Under the pieces are notes generated by a model that saw only the letters and a list, made by a program, of their open reading frames with translations, was not told where the DNA came from and searched no databases. This document shows positions 6,359-13,170 of a stretch of DNA of 13,217 nt, piece by piece. This stretch comes from Candidatus Saccharimonadota bacterium (GTDB taxonomy: Bacteria; Patescibacteriota; Saccharimonadia; Saccharimonadales; Saccharimonadaceae). Every line of letters begins with the position of its first letter. The stretch's first letter is position 1. The stretch is from contig WRKS01000006.1 in assembly GCA_009778015.1 (NCBI GenBank), forward strand, positions 1-13,217. The letters are read 5' to 3'. The translations under genes and the position numbers were made by a program.

Positions 6359-7405
6359 ATGAAACTACCCTGGGGTAAGAAGAATAAGCTAGAAGACGGC
6401 ATCGTTACCAATACCACTCTAGATGAGCACCGCGAGGTTTTGCTCAAACGAGGTAGCAAGTTCAAATACCAAGTCCAATACGAAAAGCACAAGGTCATTA
6501 TTAATACTATCGTTATTGTCTTTTTATTGTTGGCCGGTGCTGTTACTCTTGGCTGGTATAGCCTTTATATCGCCAAGATAGAAAACAACGCAGCCTTCTT
6601 GCTCTCGCAAGTGGCACCCGTCCCGGTCGCCAATATCAACGGCCAAAATGTCCGCTACTCGGATTACCTCGCGCAATACTTGGCCAGCGTCAATGTGGTA
6701 GAGCGCCAAGAGGGCGCCATCCCGCGCGACGAGGATGGCGACCGCCAGCGCGCCGGCTATCGCGCCAGCGCCATGGACAACGCTATTCTAGATTCCTACG
6801 CCATCCGACTCGCCCGCGAGCTCGGCATTCGGGTCACCCGCCAAGAAATCCAAGACGCCTTGGCCGAGCGTCGCCGCATCGGCGTGCAAGATGTTACCGC
6901 CGCCAACTTTGAGCGCATTATCCGCGACAGCTACGGCCTCAGCCTTAGCGAATACACTCGCGCCTTCGTAGAGCTGCCGCTCATTAGGCAGCGCGTTTCC
7001 GAGGCAATTGACGGCCACGCGCGCGGCCTGATAGACGAACTCCACGGCCGCCTAGCCGAGGACGGCAGCAACTTTGAGGCCATCGCCCAAGATCTGCCAG
7101 AGGACAGCGGTATCATTGTAGAGCAATCTGGTGGCGCGGTGGACATGCTCAGCCTTGACGGCGGGCGCGCCATGGCTGCCAACGATCAAGAGGCTGGCCA
7201 GGTCTCGCAACCATTTGTCAGCCGTTCGGGCAACGGTTATTATATTGTCAAGACTATTAGCAAAACCCGCGACGGCCGGGTAGAGTACCTTTCGTTTTTC
7301 GTGCCTTTTACCGAGCTTGAGGCCCGGGTAACCGAGCACCGAGCCGAGGGCCGAATCCGGGAGTTCATAGATATAAGGGGTGGTAGTGGAAACAGCGAAC
7401 CCTAA
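6359..7405 (+). CDS. Membrane-anchored SurA/PpiC-like foldase-type protein
   Basis: A 348-residue protein with a basic cytoplasmic N-terminus (1-46), one membrane helix (about 47-71) and a large domain outside the membrane. PVANINGQNVRYSDYLAQYL (89-108) is the typical opening of a SurA_N/peptidyl-prolyl isomerase chaperone module, followed by a helical stretch including RLARELGIRVTRQEIQDAL. The C-terminal part has FVSRSGNGYYIVKTI, which resembles the last strands of a parvulin domain, but the usual start of that domain is not clear. It may therefore be a chaperone without isomerase activity. A role in folding secreted proteins is inferred. The ATG is the first base of the predicted transcript (no Shine-Dalgarno site). 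The 3' end overlaps gpmI by about 20 bases, so the two are likely translated from one mRNA. Confidence 0.72.
   Translation: MKLPWGKKNKLEDGIVTNTTLDEHREVLLKRGSKFKYQVQYEKHKVIINTIVIVFLLLAGAVTLGWYSLYIAKIENNAAFLLSQVAPVPVANINGQNVRYSDYLAQYLASVNVVERQEGAIPRDEDGDRQRAGYRASAMDNAILDSYAIRLARELGIRVTRQEIQDALAERRRIGVQDVTAANFERIIRDSYGLSLSEYTRAFVELPLIRQRVSEAIDGHARGLIDELHGRLAEDGSNFEAIAQDLPEDSGIIVEQSGGAVDMLSLDGGRAMAANDQEAGQVSQPFVSRSGNGYYIVKTISKTRDGRVEYLSFFVPFTELEARVTEHRAEGRIREFIDIRGGSGNSEP
7375..7380 (+). promoter_or_regulatory. Ribosome binding site that decides the gpmI start
   Basis: AAGGGG ends at 7380 and is five bases from the GTG at 7386. The other in-frame GTG at 7380 overlaps this site and so is unlikely to be used. 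Confidence 0.6.
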
Positions 7406-9053
7406 AGTAGTCTTGTTGGTCATGGACGGCATCGGGCTCCGCGATAGCGAGGTCGGTAACGCCGTTAAATTAGCCCGCACCCCCAACTTGATTAGATTAT
7501 GGGCCGAAGGTGTCGGCACGACGCTCGGCGCTAGCGGCGCTTATGTCGGCATGGATAACGGCGAGCAGGGCAATAGCGAGGTTGGGCACCTAGCGCTCGG
7601 CACCGGTCAGATCTTGGCGCAAGACGCCCGCCGCGTGGACGAGTGGCTCGGGCTCCTAGACAAACCCAGCGAACTCCCTAACTCACCGGCTTGGCAAGAG
7701 ATTGTCGCCCGCCTAACCACAAACGATGTCAGCGCTACCGCAAACAGCACCGCTACCGCTACGGGCGGCGTCAGCCCAACCCCTCGCACGCTCCATGTCT
7801 CGGGCATTTTTGCCGACGGCCGCGTCCATTCAGACGTCAAGCACTTTTATGCCATCCTGGATCAAGCCGCAAAGAGCGGTATTCCGCGCCTGCGCTTGCA
7901 CCTCCTAACCGACGGTAAAGATGTGCCGCCGCAAAGCGCCCTAGAATATGTAGATAAGGTAGAAGCCGTCTTTGCCGACTACAACCGCCAAGGCTTTGAC
8001 TATGCCATCGCCGACGGCGGCGGCCGTGAGGTAATTATCTGCGACCGTTATTATTCCAATATCGGCTGGGTAGAGAAGGGCTACAACCTCTGGGTCCATG
8101 GCCAAAATAGCCCCGACGAGCCCGCCCGCGCCTTTAAATCCGTCCGTGAGGCTATAGAAACCTACCGCGCCGAAGACCCCGAGCAACAAGACCAATTTAT
8201 GCCGACCTTTGTCATCGGCGAAACCGACGCCCAAGTCGCGGCCGGCCGCATCCGAGACGGCGACGCTCTGGTATTTTTTAACTTCCGCGCCGACCGCGCA
8301 ATTGAAATCTCCGAGGTCTTTGATAGTCCCAAAGGCTGGTATGACCGTTTTGATATTAGCGACCGCCCAGATATCTTGTTTGTCGGGCTCATGCACTACG
8401 ACCCGGACCGCAACATCCCATCCCGCTTTTTTATGCAAAAGCCCGAGTATCATAATGTCCTCGCCGAGATTTTAGAGAGGGCAGGCAAGAAGTCCTTTGC
8501 GGTCAGCGAGAGCTGGAAATTTGGCCATGTCACATTTTACTGGGACGGCCTCAAGTCAGCGCCTTATTTTGGCGAAACCGTAGTTGATATCCCGGCAACC
8601 GAGACGCCGTTTACCGATCGCCCCTGGATGAAGTCAGCCGAGATTACCGACGAACTAATTAAAGCTCTAGACGGCGGCCAGTTTGATTTTTTGCGTGCCA
8701 ACTATCCTAATGGCGACATGGTCGGCCACTCGTCAGAACTTGACCCCACGATTATCGCGGTTGAGGCAGTTGATTTAGCAGTCGGCCGAGTTATGGCGGC
8801 CTGCAAAAACTCCGGCGCCATCTTGTTGGTTACGGCCGACCACGGCAAGGCCGAGGAGTTGGTCTATCCGGACGGCACACCGATGGCCCCGCACACTCTC
8901 AACCGCGTGCCATTTACTGTTTGGACCTACCCGGGCGGGGCCAGGTGGTCCCAAGACGAGACCTGCGGCCTGGCCAATGTTGCCGCCACCGTCGCCAGCC
9001 TGCTCGGCGTCCAACCTAACCCCAGCTGGCAAAAGAGCCTGATAAAGGGGTGA
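7386..9053 (+). CDS. gpmI: 2,3-bisphosphoglycerate-independent phosphoglycerate mutase
   Basis: Interconverts 3- and 2-phosphoglycerate in lower glycolysis, using two Mn2+ ions and a phosphoserine intermediate. Residues numbered from GTG 7386 (555 aa; family about 510). Metal and catalytic residues are present: Asp14 (LVMDGIG), Ser64 (GNSEVGH), His148 (DGRVHSD), Arg301 and Arg304 (FRADR), Lys378 (SWKFGHVTF), Asp444 and His448 (GDMVGH), Asp485 and His486 (TADHG) and His503 (PHTLN). Deviations: the usual DGRDTPP reads DGKDVPP (Lys178), and the usual TADHGN reads TADHGK. A Ser/Thr/Ala-rich insertion (about 113-134) precedes the HVSGIFADG strand. The gene overlaps the SurA-like gene by 20 bases. 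The stop TGA shows that UGA is a stop in this organism. Confidence 0.95.
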   Translation: METANPKVVLLVMDGIGLRDSEVGNAVKLARTPNLIRLWAEGVGTTLGASGAYVGMDNGEQGNSEVGHLALGTGQILAQDARRVDEWLGLLDKPSELPNSPAWQEIVARLTTNDVSATANSTATATGGVSPTPRTLHVSGIFADGRVHSDVKHFYAILDQAAKSGIPRLRLHLLTDGKDVPPQSALEYVDKVEAVFADYNRQGFDYAIADGGGREVIICDRYYSNIGWVEKGYNLWVHGQNSPDEPARAFKSVREAIETYRAEDPEQQDQFMPTFVIGETDAQVAAGRIRDGDALVFFNFRADRAIEISEVFDSPKGWYDRFDISDRPDILFVGLMHYDPDRNIPSRFFMQKPEYHNVLAEILERAGKKSFAVSESWKFGHVTFYWDGLKSAPYFGETVVDIPATETPFTDRPWMKSAEITDELIKALDGGQFDFLRANYPNGDMVGHSSELDPTIIAVEAVDLAVGRVMAACKNSGAILLVTADHGKAEELVYPDGTPMAPHTLNRVPFTVWTYPGGARWSQDETCGLANVAATVASLLGVQPNPSWQKSLIKG

Positions 9054-9056
9054 GTT

Positions 9057-10355
9057 CTAGATCTCGTCGCTGCCAATGATCTCGGCTAGCGCCTGCGGCA
9101 AACGCACCTTGTTGTCAGCTGTCTGACCATTTTCTATCAAGGCAATCATAATCCGCCCCAGTGCAAAGGCCGTCGCATCGTTGGTGTGGGCTAGTTCAAT
9201 CGTGCCGTCGGCTCGGCGAATCCGCGTCTTTAGCCGCCGAGTTTGGTAGTCGGTCATGTAGTCAGCGGTATGAGTCTCGCGATATTTGCCTTGGCCCGGC
9301 AACCAAACCTCTAGGTCTATGCCGCGTGCGTTCGGCTTGCCAATATCAAAAGTGCATTTTTTAATCACGCGGTAGGGGAGTCCCAATCCCTCCAGCAGTG
9401 CTCGTTGAATCGCGACAAACAAATAGTGCTCTTGTAGTGAGCTCTCAGCCGTGCCCAGCGTCTCCATTTCTAGTTTGTCAAACTGGTGCATTCTAAAGAT
9501 GCCCTCCATGTCCTTACCATACGACCCCGCCTCTTTGCGGAAAGAAGACGCAAAGCCCAGCATCCGGATCGGGCAGTCCTTTTCTTCAATTATCTCGTTA
9601 GCATACATGGAGCCCAGCACGTGCTCTGCCGAACCTTGCAGCCACAACTCCTCGCCCTCAATTTTGTAGCGATCCTCGCTCGGTTGTAGGCGATCCATCG
9701 CGTCATACATCTCGGTTTTAATCATCAGCGGCGGCAATACCGGCGTAAACGGCTTGTCCGACAGCCCGACCAAATTATTATCCTTAATCAATTTTGCGAT
9801 AATTTTTCTATCTGTTAAGTGCTTGATTACGTAGTTAATAATCGCAAACTCCAAGCGCACCAAGTCGGACTTGATGTATGCAAAGCGCGTGCCGGTCACT
9901 TTTGTCGCGCGCTCTTTGTCAATCCAGTCGCGAGCCTCGGCAATCTGCCAATGGTTCTTGGGCGCAAAATCAAACTTGGGAGGTATACCGATTGTCTCCG
10001 CCACCCCATTCTCGTCCTCAGTCAGCCCTACCGGCACATCATCAGTCGGCGCGTTGGGGATTTGTTTTAATAAGGCCATAAAACTCTCTTCGGTCACAGC
10101 CAACTCGGCCTCCAACACTGATAGCTCGGCCTTGATCTCTTTGCCGCGCGCTACTTGCTCTGCGCTCGGTTTCTGGCCCTTCGCCTCCGCCGCCATCGCA
10201 TTCCGCTCCTCGCGCAAAAGATTAATTTTGCCCGCCAACGCTCGCCGTTCGTCGTCCAACAGCAAAGTCTTGTCCACGTCCACCTTGCAGCCTTTGTTTA
10301 CAGAAAATTCTTTAACCTTTTTCGCATTTTCTCTAATATAATTTATATCTAACAT
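9057..10355 (-). CDS. serS: Seryl-tRNA synthetase
   Basis: Charges tRNA-Ser with serine; class II synthetase. The 432-residue product has family length: MLDINYIREN at the front, the tRNA-binding antiparallel coiled coil (about 28-100), then the catalytic core with motif 2 FRKEAGSYGKDMEGIFRMHQFDK (272-294) and motif 3 DATAFALGRIMIALIENGQ (393-411). The substrate-site TAE motif reads SAE (242-244), and the common EISSCSN..DFQARR stretch reads ETHTADYMTDYQTRR (360-374). The reading frame continues 26 codons upstream (to 10433), but the ATG at 10355 matches the family start and lies six bases from a TATAAT, so the upstream extension would not be transcribed. No Shine-Dalgarno site is seen. The stop lies three bases from the gpmI stop on the other strand. 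Confidence 0.96.
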   Translation of the reverse strand: MLDINYIRENAKKVKEFSVNKGCKVDVDKTLLLDDERRALAGKINLLREERNAMAAEAKGQKPSAEQVARGKEIKAELSVLEAELAVTEESFMALLKQIPNAPTDDVPVGLTEDENGVAETIGIPPKFDFAPKNHWQIAEARDWIDKERATKVTGTRFAYIKSDLVRLEFAIINYVIKHLTDRKIIAKLIKDNNLVGLSDKPFTPVLPPLMIKTEMYDAMDRLQPSEDRYKIEGEELWLQGSAEHVLGSMYANEIIEEKDCPIRMLGFASSFRKEAGSYGKDMEGIFRMHQFDKLEMETLGTAESSLQEHYLFVAIQRALLEGLGLPYRVIKKCTFDIGKPNARGIDLEVWLPGQGKYRETHTADYMTDYQTRRLKTRIRRADGTIELAHTNDATAFALGRIMIALIENGQTADNKVRLPQALAEIIGSDEI

Positions 10356-10361
10356 AAAAAT

Positions 10362-10370
10362 ATTATACCA
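10362..10370 (-). promoter_or_regulatory. Extended -10 box placed for a leaderless serS mRNA
   Basis: The minus strand reads TGGTATAAT, then ATTTTT, then the serS ATG at 10355. The gap between -10 and start codon is six bases. The -10 and gap are identical to those of the winged-helix gene (11725-11736). No -35 hexamer is evident, consistent with an extended -10 promoter. Confidence 0.75.
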
Positions 10371-10416
10371 CACTCGCATCCTGCCTCCACCATCTCGCGT
10401 TCTGCGCCCACACCTG

Positions 10417-10445
10417 TTGTAAAATCTCGCCATTAGGCTTATACT
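10417..10445 (+). promoter_or_regulatory. Promoter placed for a leaderless GtrA-family mRNA
   Basis: TTGTAA (10417-10422) and TATACT (10440-10445) are 17 bp apart. GTTACC fills the six bases before the ATG at 10452, with no ribosome binding site. The promoter is divergent from that of serS, about 50 bp away. Confidence 0.7.
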
Positions 10446-10451
10446 GTTACC

Positions 10452-10934
10452 ATGAAGACCAATCAGCGCATCGGTATTTTCGCCCTCGTCGGCGTCGCCA
10501 ACACTTTGTTTGACTATATTTTATTCATGATTTTTGCCAACTTCTTCAATAACGCCCTCGCGAGTGTCGTTAGCGCCACCTTTGCCATGGTTGTCGCCTT
10601 CTTTTTACACAAAAAGTTCACTTGGGGCGACCGCAAAACTAGCCGCACCAGCATGATTCAGTTTTTGGTCGTTACGGCTAGTGTTATGTGGGGCCTCCGC
10701 ACTCTGTTGATTTGGGGCCTCACCGAGGCGTCAGTCGGCTTCATGGCGCCGCTCTACGGCTTTGCCCACTTCATTTTGCGCTTCTTGCCCTACGATTTTG
10801 TGGTGCGCACTGGTATCTTCGCCATTGCCACACTCGCCACTCTAACTGTCAACTACATATTATATAACAAGGTTATTTTTCGCAGCCAAAAAGAAGAGTC
10901 TAATGCCGGACCCCGACCCGACGCGGCCAAATAA
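10452..10934 (+). CDS. GtrA-family membrane protein
   Basis: A 160-residue protein with four predicted membrane helices. The front RIGIFALVGVANTLFDYILF and the end TVNYILYNKVIFRS (Asn-Tyr-x-Leu-x-x-x-x-x-Phe) match the GtrA/DPMS-like family, whose members are thought to flip or hold undecaprenyl-phosphate-linked sugars for cell-surface polysaccharides. AFFLHKKFTWG in the middle is the family's NYxxxKxxTF-like loop. The charged tail (EESNAGPRPDAAK) is encoded by the region that overlaps miaA by 32 bases. A glycosyltransferase partner is not in the window. The role in glycan export is inferred from the family. Confidence 0.85.
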   Translation: MKTNQRIGIFALVGVANTLFDYILFMIFANFFNNALASVVSATFAMVVAFFLHKKFTWGDRKTSRTSMIQFLVVTASVMWGLRTLLIWGLTEASVGFMAPLYGFAHFILRFLPYDFVVRTGIFAIATLATLTVNYILYNKVIFRSQKEESNAGPRPDAAK

Positions 10935-11673
10935 CTGGTCCAAAATCCTCGTCATCGTTGGCCCCACGGCCAGCGGTAAGACCGGCGCCGCGATTGAGAT
11001 TGCCCGTCAGCTCGGCGGCGAGATTATCTCCGCCGACTCGCGCGCCATCTATAAAGGTATGGACATCGGCACCGCCAAGCCGTCGGCCGAGGAGCAGGGC
11101 GGCATCCCGCATTGGGGCTTTGATTTGGTTAACCCAGACGAGCGTTTTACCGTCGCCGACTTTAAGACTTACGCCGAGACCAAAATCCAAGAAATCCTGG
11201 CCCGTGGCAATTTGCCAATCGTTGTTGGTGGCACCGGGCTCTATGTTGACGCTCTAATTTATAATTACAATTTTAGCGAGCAGGCCAAAAAGACCCAATC
11301 CGACCGCGAGCAGGTTGAACAAAGATTTTATACACTAGGCATCAAAACAGATCGGGATGAGCTCCGCGAACGCATCCATACTCGGGCTATCCAGATGTTT
11401 AATAATAAAATTGTTCAAGAAACCGAGGCACTCGCCCGGCACTACGACTTTAGGCTACAGTCTATGCGCTCTAACATTTACCCTATTGTTTGGCGCATGA
11501 TCCAAGGCGAGACTACCAGAGAACAGGCGATTAACGAGTTTGAGTTGGACGATTGGCACCTCGCACGCCGCCAAATTACTTGGTTCAAGCGTAACCAGAG
11601 TATTGTCTGGGTCCCACGTGACGAGATTGTAAATCTAGTAAGCAAAATATCTAGGGCTTGGCGCCAGCCATAA
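10903..11673 (+). CDS. miaA: tRNA dimethylallyltransferase (MiaA), short form
   Basis: Transfers a dimethylallyl group from DMAPP to A37 of tRNAs that read U-starting codons. Motifs: P-loop GPTASGKT (20-27), SADSRAIYKGMDIGTAKP (43-60, with catalytic Asp45), the block LPIVVGGTGLYVDALIYNYNF (104-124), and the C-terminal DDWHLARRQITWFKRNQSIVW. At 256 residues it is about 50 shorter than typical MiaA; the missing part seems to be in the insertion domain after residue 124 and at the C-terminus. The ATG lies within the GtrA gene, behind a weak AAGAAGAG ribosome binding site (10891-10898). The start is supported by the close spacing to the P-loop. Translation is probably coupled to GtrA. The enzyme needs DMAPP from the host or from an isoprenoid pathway not seen here. 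Confidence 0.93.
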   Translation: MPDPDPTRPNNWSKILVIVGPTASGKTGAAIEIARQLGGEIISADSRAIYKGMDIGTAKPSAEEQGGIPHWGFDLVNPDERFTVADFKTYAETKIQEILARGNLPIVVGGTGLYVDALIYNYNFSEQAKKTQSDREQVEQRFYTLGIKTDRDELRERIHTRAIQMFNNKIVQETEALARHYDFRLQSMRSNIYPIVWRMIQGETTREQAINEFELDDWHLARRQITWFKRNQSIVWVPRDEIVNLVSKISRAWRQP

Positions 11674-11697
11674 AGAATGTATAAAATAATTAAATAA

Positions 11698-11712
11698 AGT
11701 CTTGCATAGACT
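11698..11712 (+). promoter_or_regulatory. Operator-like inverted repeat over the -35 box of the winged-helix gene
   Basis: AGTCT-TGCAT-AGACT, five-base arms around a five-base centre. It covers the -35 hexamer TTGCAT (11702-11707). A protein bound here would block RNA polymerase. The gene just downstream encodes a winged-helix DNA-binding protein, so self-regulation is possible. The arms are short and could be chance. Confidence 0.35.
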
Positions 11713-11730
11713 CGCCATTGCGCGTATAAT
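11702..11730 (+). promoter_or_regulatory. Promoter placed for a leaderless winged-helix gene mRNA
   Basis: TTGCAT (11702-11707) and a perfect TATAAT (11725-11730) are 17 bp apart. ATTTTT separates the -10 from the ATG at 11737 (six bases), with no ribosome binding site. It probably also drives the abutting MBL-fold gene. Confidence 0.75.
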
Positions 11731-11736
11731 ATTTTT

Positions 11737-12534
11737 ATGGATGATATTAAAGTTGAGGTAAAACGCGCCGCCGAGCCGCAGGCTCCTGGCGCATCTAACG
11801 CTCCCGGCGTTCCTAGCGCATCCGGCGCATCTAGCGCGCCTAAAACGCCCGGCGCCCCTAAAACAACCGGCGCCCCCAAAACGCCGAGCCCCGCCAAGTC
11901 GTCTAAGGACGACGATTCCAGCGCCATGCTGGAGAAGATTTTTGGTTCACGCACCCGGGCTAAGTTGCTCCGGCTGTTTTTTGAGAGTTCCGACCGCCAG
12001 TTTTTCACTCGCGAAATCACCCGTGTGATTGGCGAGCAAGTCAACTCGGTGCGCAGGGAACTGCAAAACCTAGAATCGCTCGGCGCCATCAAAAAAGAGG
12101 TCTACGACAAAAAAACTTTCTACACCGTAGATAAGAGCTTCGCCTTTTACCGGCCGTTCGTCACTTTGTTCGCCACCAAAGTCGGCCAAGAGCGCAAAGA
12201 GACTTCTGACGAACGCTGGCAGCGCCTCACCGCGCCAGTCGCGAGCGACCTACAAGCGGTGGTTGTTATTGAGCGCTTACCCGGCGACGACGGGGTAGAA
12301 TTACTCCTTATCGGCACCGAGACCCCTGGCAAGAAGCTCGGCGCTTGGGCCGAGTATCTAGAGCGCGCCCTCACCAAGCCTATCCGTTACGCGATTGTCC
12401 CCAAGGCAGACTATTTCTTCCGCCGCAGTGTCCGCGACGATTTCCTAGACGAAATCTTCGCCTCCGACTATAAAATTGTTTACGACCCGGCCAATATCGT
12501 GGCCAACACAGAAAAGCGAGAAAGGAAAATCTAA
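11737..12534 (+). CDS. Winged-helix DNA-binding protein with repeat-rich N-terminal tail
   Basis: A 265-residue protein in three parts. Residues 1-62 are a disordered Ala/Pro/Gly/Ser/Lys-rich tail with six hexapeptide repeats (16-51). Residues about 64-131 form a winged helix: LEKIFGSRTRAKLLRLFF, then REITRVIGEQVNSVRRELQNLESLGAIKKE (recognition helix and wing entry), a pattern common to ArsR/MarR-like and to many CPR transcription-factor-like proteins. The C-terminal part (about 155-265) contains LQAVVVIERLPGDDGVELLLIGTE and IRYAIVPKADYFFRRSV, resembling a degenerate nucleotidyltransferase-like fold, but I cannot assign it securely. The ATG is predicted to be the first transcribed codon. The next gene begins directly after the stop. 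A transcription regulator is likely; its targets are unknown. Confidence 0.7.
   Translation: MDDIKVEVKRAAEPQAPGASNAPGVPSASGASSAPKTPGAPKTTGAPKTPSPAKSSKDDDSSAMLEKIFGSRTRAKLLRLFFESSDRQFFTREITRVIGEQVNSVRRELQNLESLGAIKKEVYDKKTFYTVDKSFAFYRPFVTLFATKVGQERKETSDERWQRLTAPVASDLQAVVVIERLPGDDGVELLLIGTETPGKKLGAWAEYLERALTKPIRYAIVPKADYFFRRSVRDDFLDEIFASDYKIVYDPANIVANTEKRERKI
11782..11889 (+). repeat. Six tandem 18-bp coding repeats (hexapeptide APxxxx)
   Basis: The codons read as six consecutive hexapeptides: APGASN, APGVPS, ASGASS, APKTPG, APKTTG, APKTPS. At the DNA level the last three units (11836-11853, 11854-11871, 11872-11889) are nearly identical (GCx CCx AAA ACx xCx xGC), and the earlier ones are degenerate. 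It looks like a coding minisatellite that extends the flexible tail of the winged-helix protein. Confidence 0.85.
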
Positions 12535-13170
12535 ATGTTTGAAATTAGCTATTATGGTGGTAACGCTATTGAGATTGCGACCAAGGATGTCACACTTGTC
12601 TTTGACGGCAACCGCAGTTCGTTTGGCAAAAAGAACCTCAGCGCCAAAGACGGCGCCGAGTTCGCGACCGAGGACCGTTTCTTAACCAACGACCCAGCCT
12701 TCCGCGTCTCTTTGTGCGGCGCTGGCGAATATGAGGTCTCTAATATCATGGTGCAGGGCGTCGCCGCCTCGCGCCACCTAGACGACCCCAAGGCGGAGAA
12801 GGACAGCACAGTCTTTAGTATCCGCATCGGCGACCAGTGCATTGCGCTGCTCGGTAATATCCTCGGCCCGCTTAACGACGACCAACTAGAGGTACTTGGC
12901 ATGGTTGATATTTTGATTATCCCTGTCGGCGGCAACGGCTATACCTTAGACGCTGCCGACGCGGCCAAAATTATTAGTCAAATTACACCCAAAATCGTTA
13001 TTCCTATCCACTACGCCGAGAACGGTTACAACTACGAGGTCCCGCAAGACAGCTTCAACGAATTCAAAGAACAAATCAAAGCCGAAGTCATAGAGGACAA
13101 AACCTTAAAATTCAAGCCCAACACCACCATGCCAGCCAGCCTCACTATCTACAAGCTTACCGCCCAATAG
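12535..13170 (+). CDS. Metallo-beta-lactamase-fold protein (UlaG/COG2220-like) lacking most metal ligands
   Basis: A 211-residue protein. MFEISYYGGNAIEIATKDVTLVFDG is the family's opening sheet; GAGEYEVSNIMVQGVA (62-77) matches the PGEYEV block of UlaG-like hydrolases; LGNILGPLNDDQLEVLGMVDILIIPVGGNGYTLDA (106-140) and PKIVIPIHY (152-160) match the closing blocks. The expected HxHxDH loop between the first sheet and GEYEV is missing: residues 44-60 hold no His. The usual HLGD reads LLGN (105-108). Only His159 and perhaps His81 remain. It may be a pseudoenzyme or a non-metal variant. The start follows the stop of the winged-helix gene with no gap, and AAAGGA (12521-12526) serves as ribosome binding site eight bases ahead. 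Confidence 0.75.
   Translation: MFEISYYGGNAIEIATKDVTLVFDGNRSSFGKKNLSAKDGAEFATEDRFLTNDPAFRVSLCGAGEYEVSNIMVQGVAASRHLDDPKAEKDSTVFSIRIGDQCIALLGNILGPLNDDQLEVLGMVDILIIPVGGNGYTLDAADAAKIISQITPKIVIPIHYAENGYNYEVPQDSFNEFKEQIKAEVIEDKTLKFKPNTTMPASLTIYKLTAQ

Noticed and set aside
7380..7382. Alternative GTG start of gpmI
   Set aside because: It overlaps the ribosome binding site AAGGGG; the GTG at 7386 has correct spacing.
10356..10433. Upstream extension of serS giving 26 extra residues
   Set aside because: It runs through the TATAAT promoter, and the SerRS family begins at the MLDINYIREN start.
11478..12092. 204-codon minus-strand open frame across the miaA end and the repeat region
   Set aside because: Its repetitive Gly/Ala/Leu stretch is the antisense reading of the coding repeat, and it crosses a promoter region.
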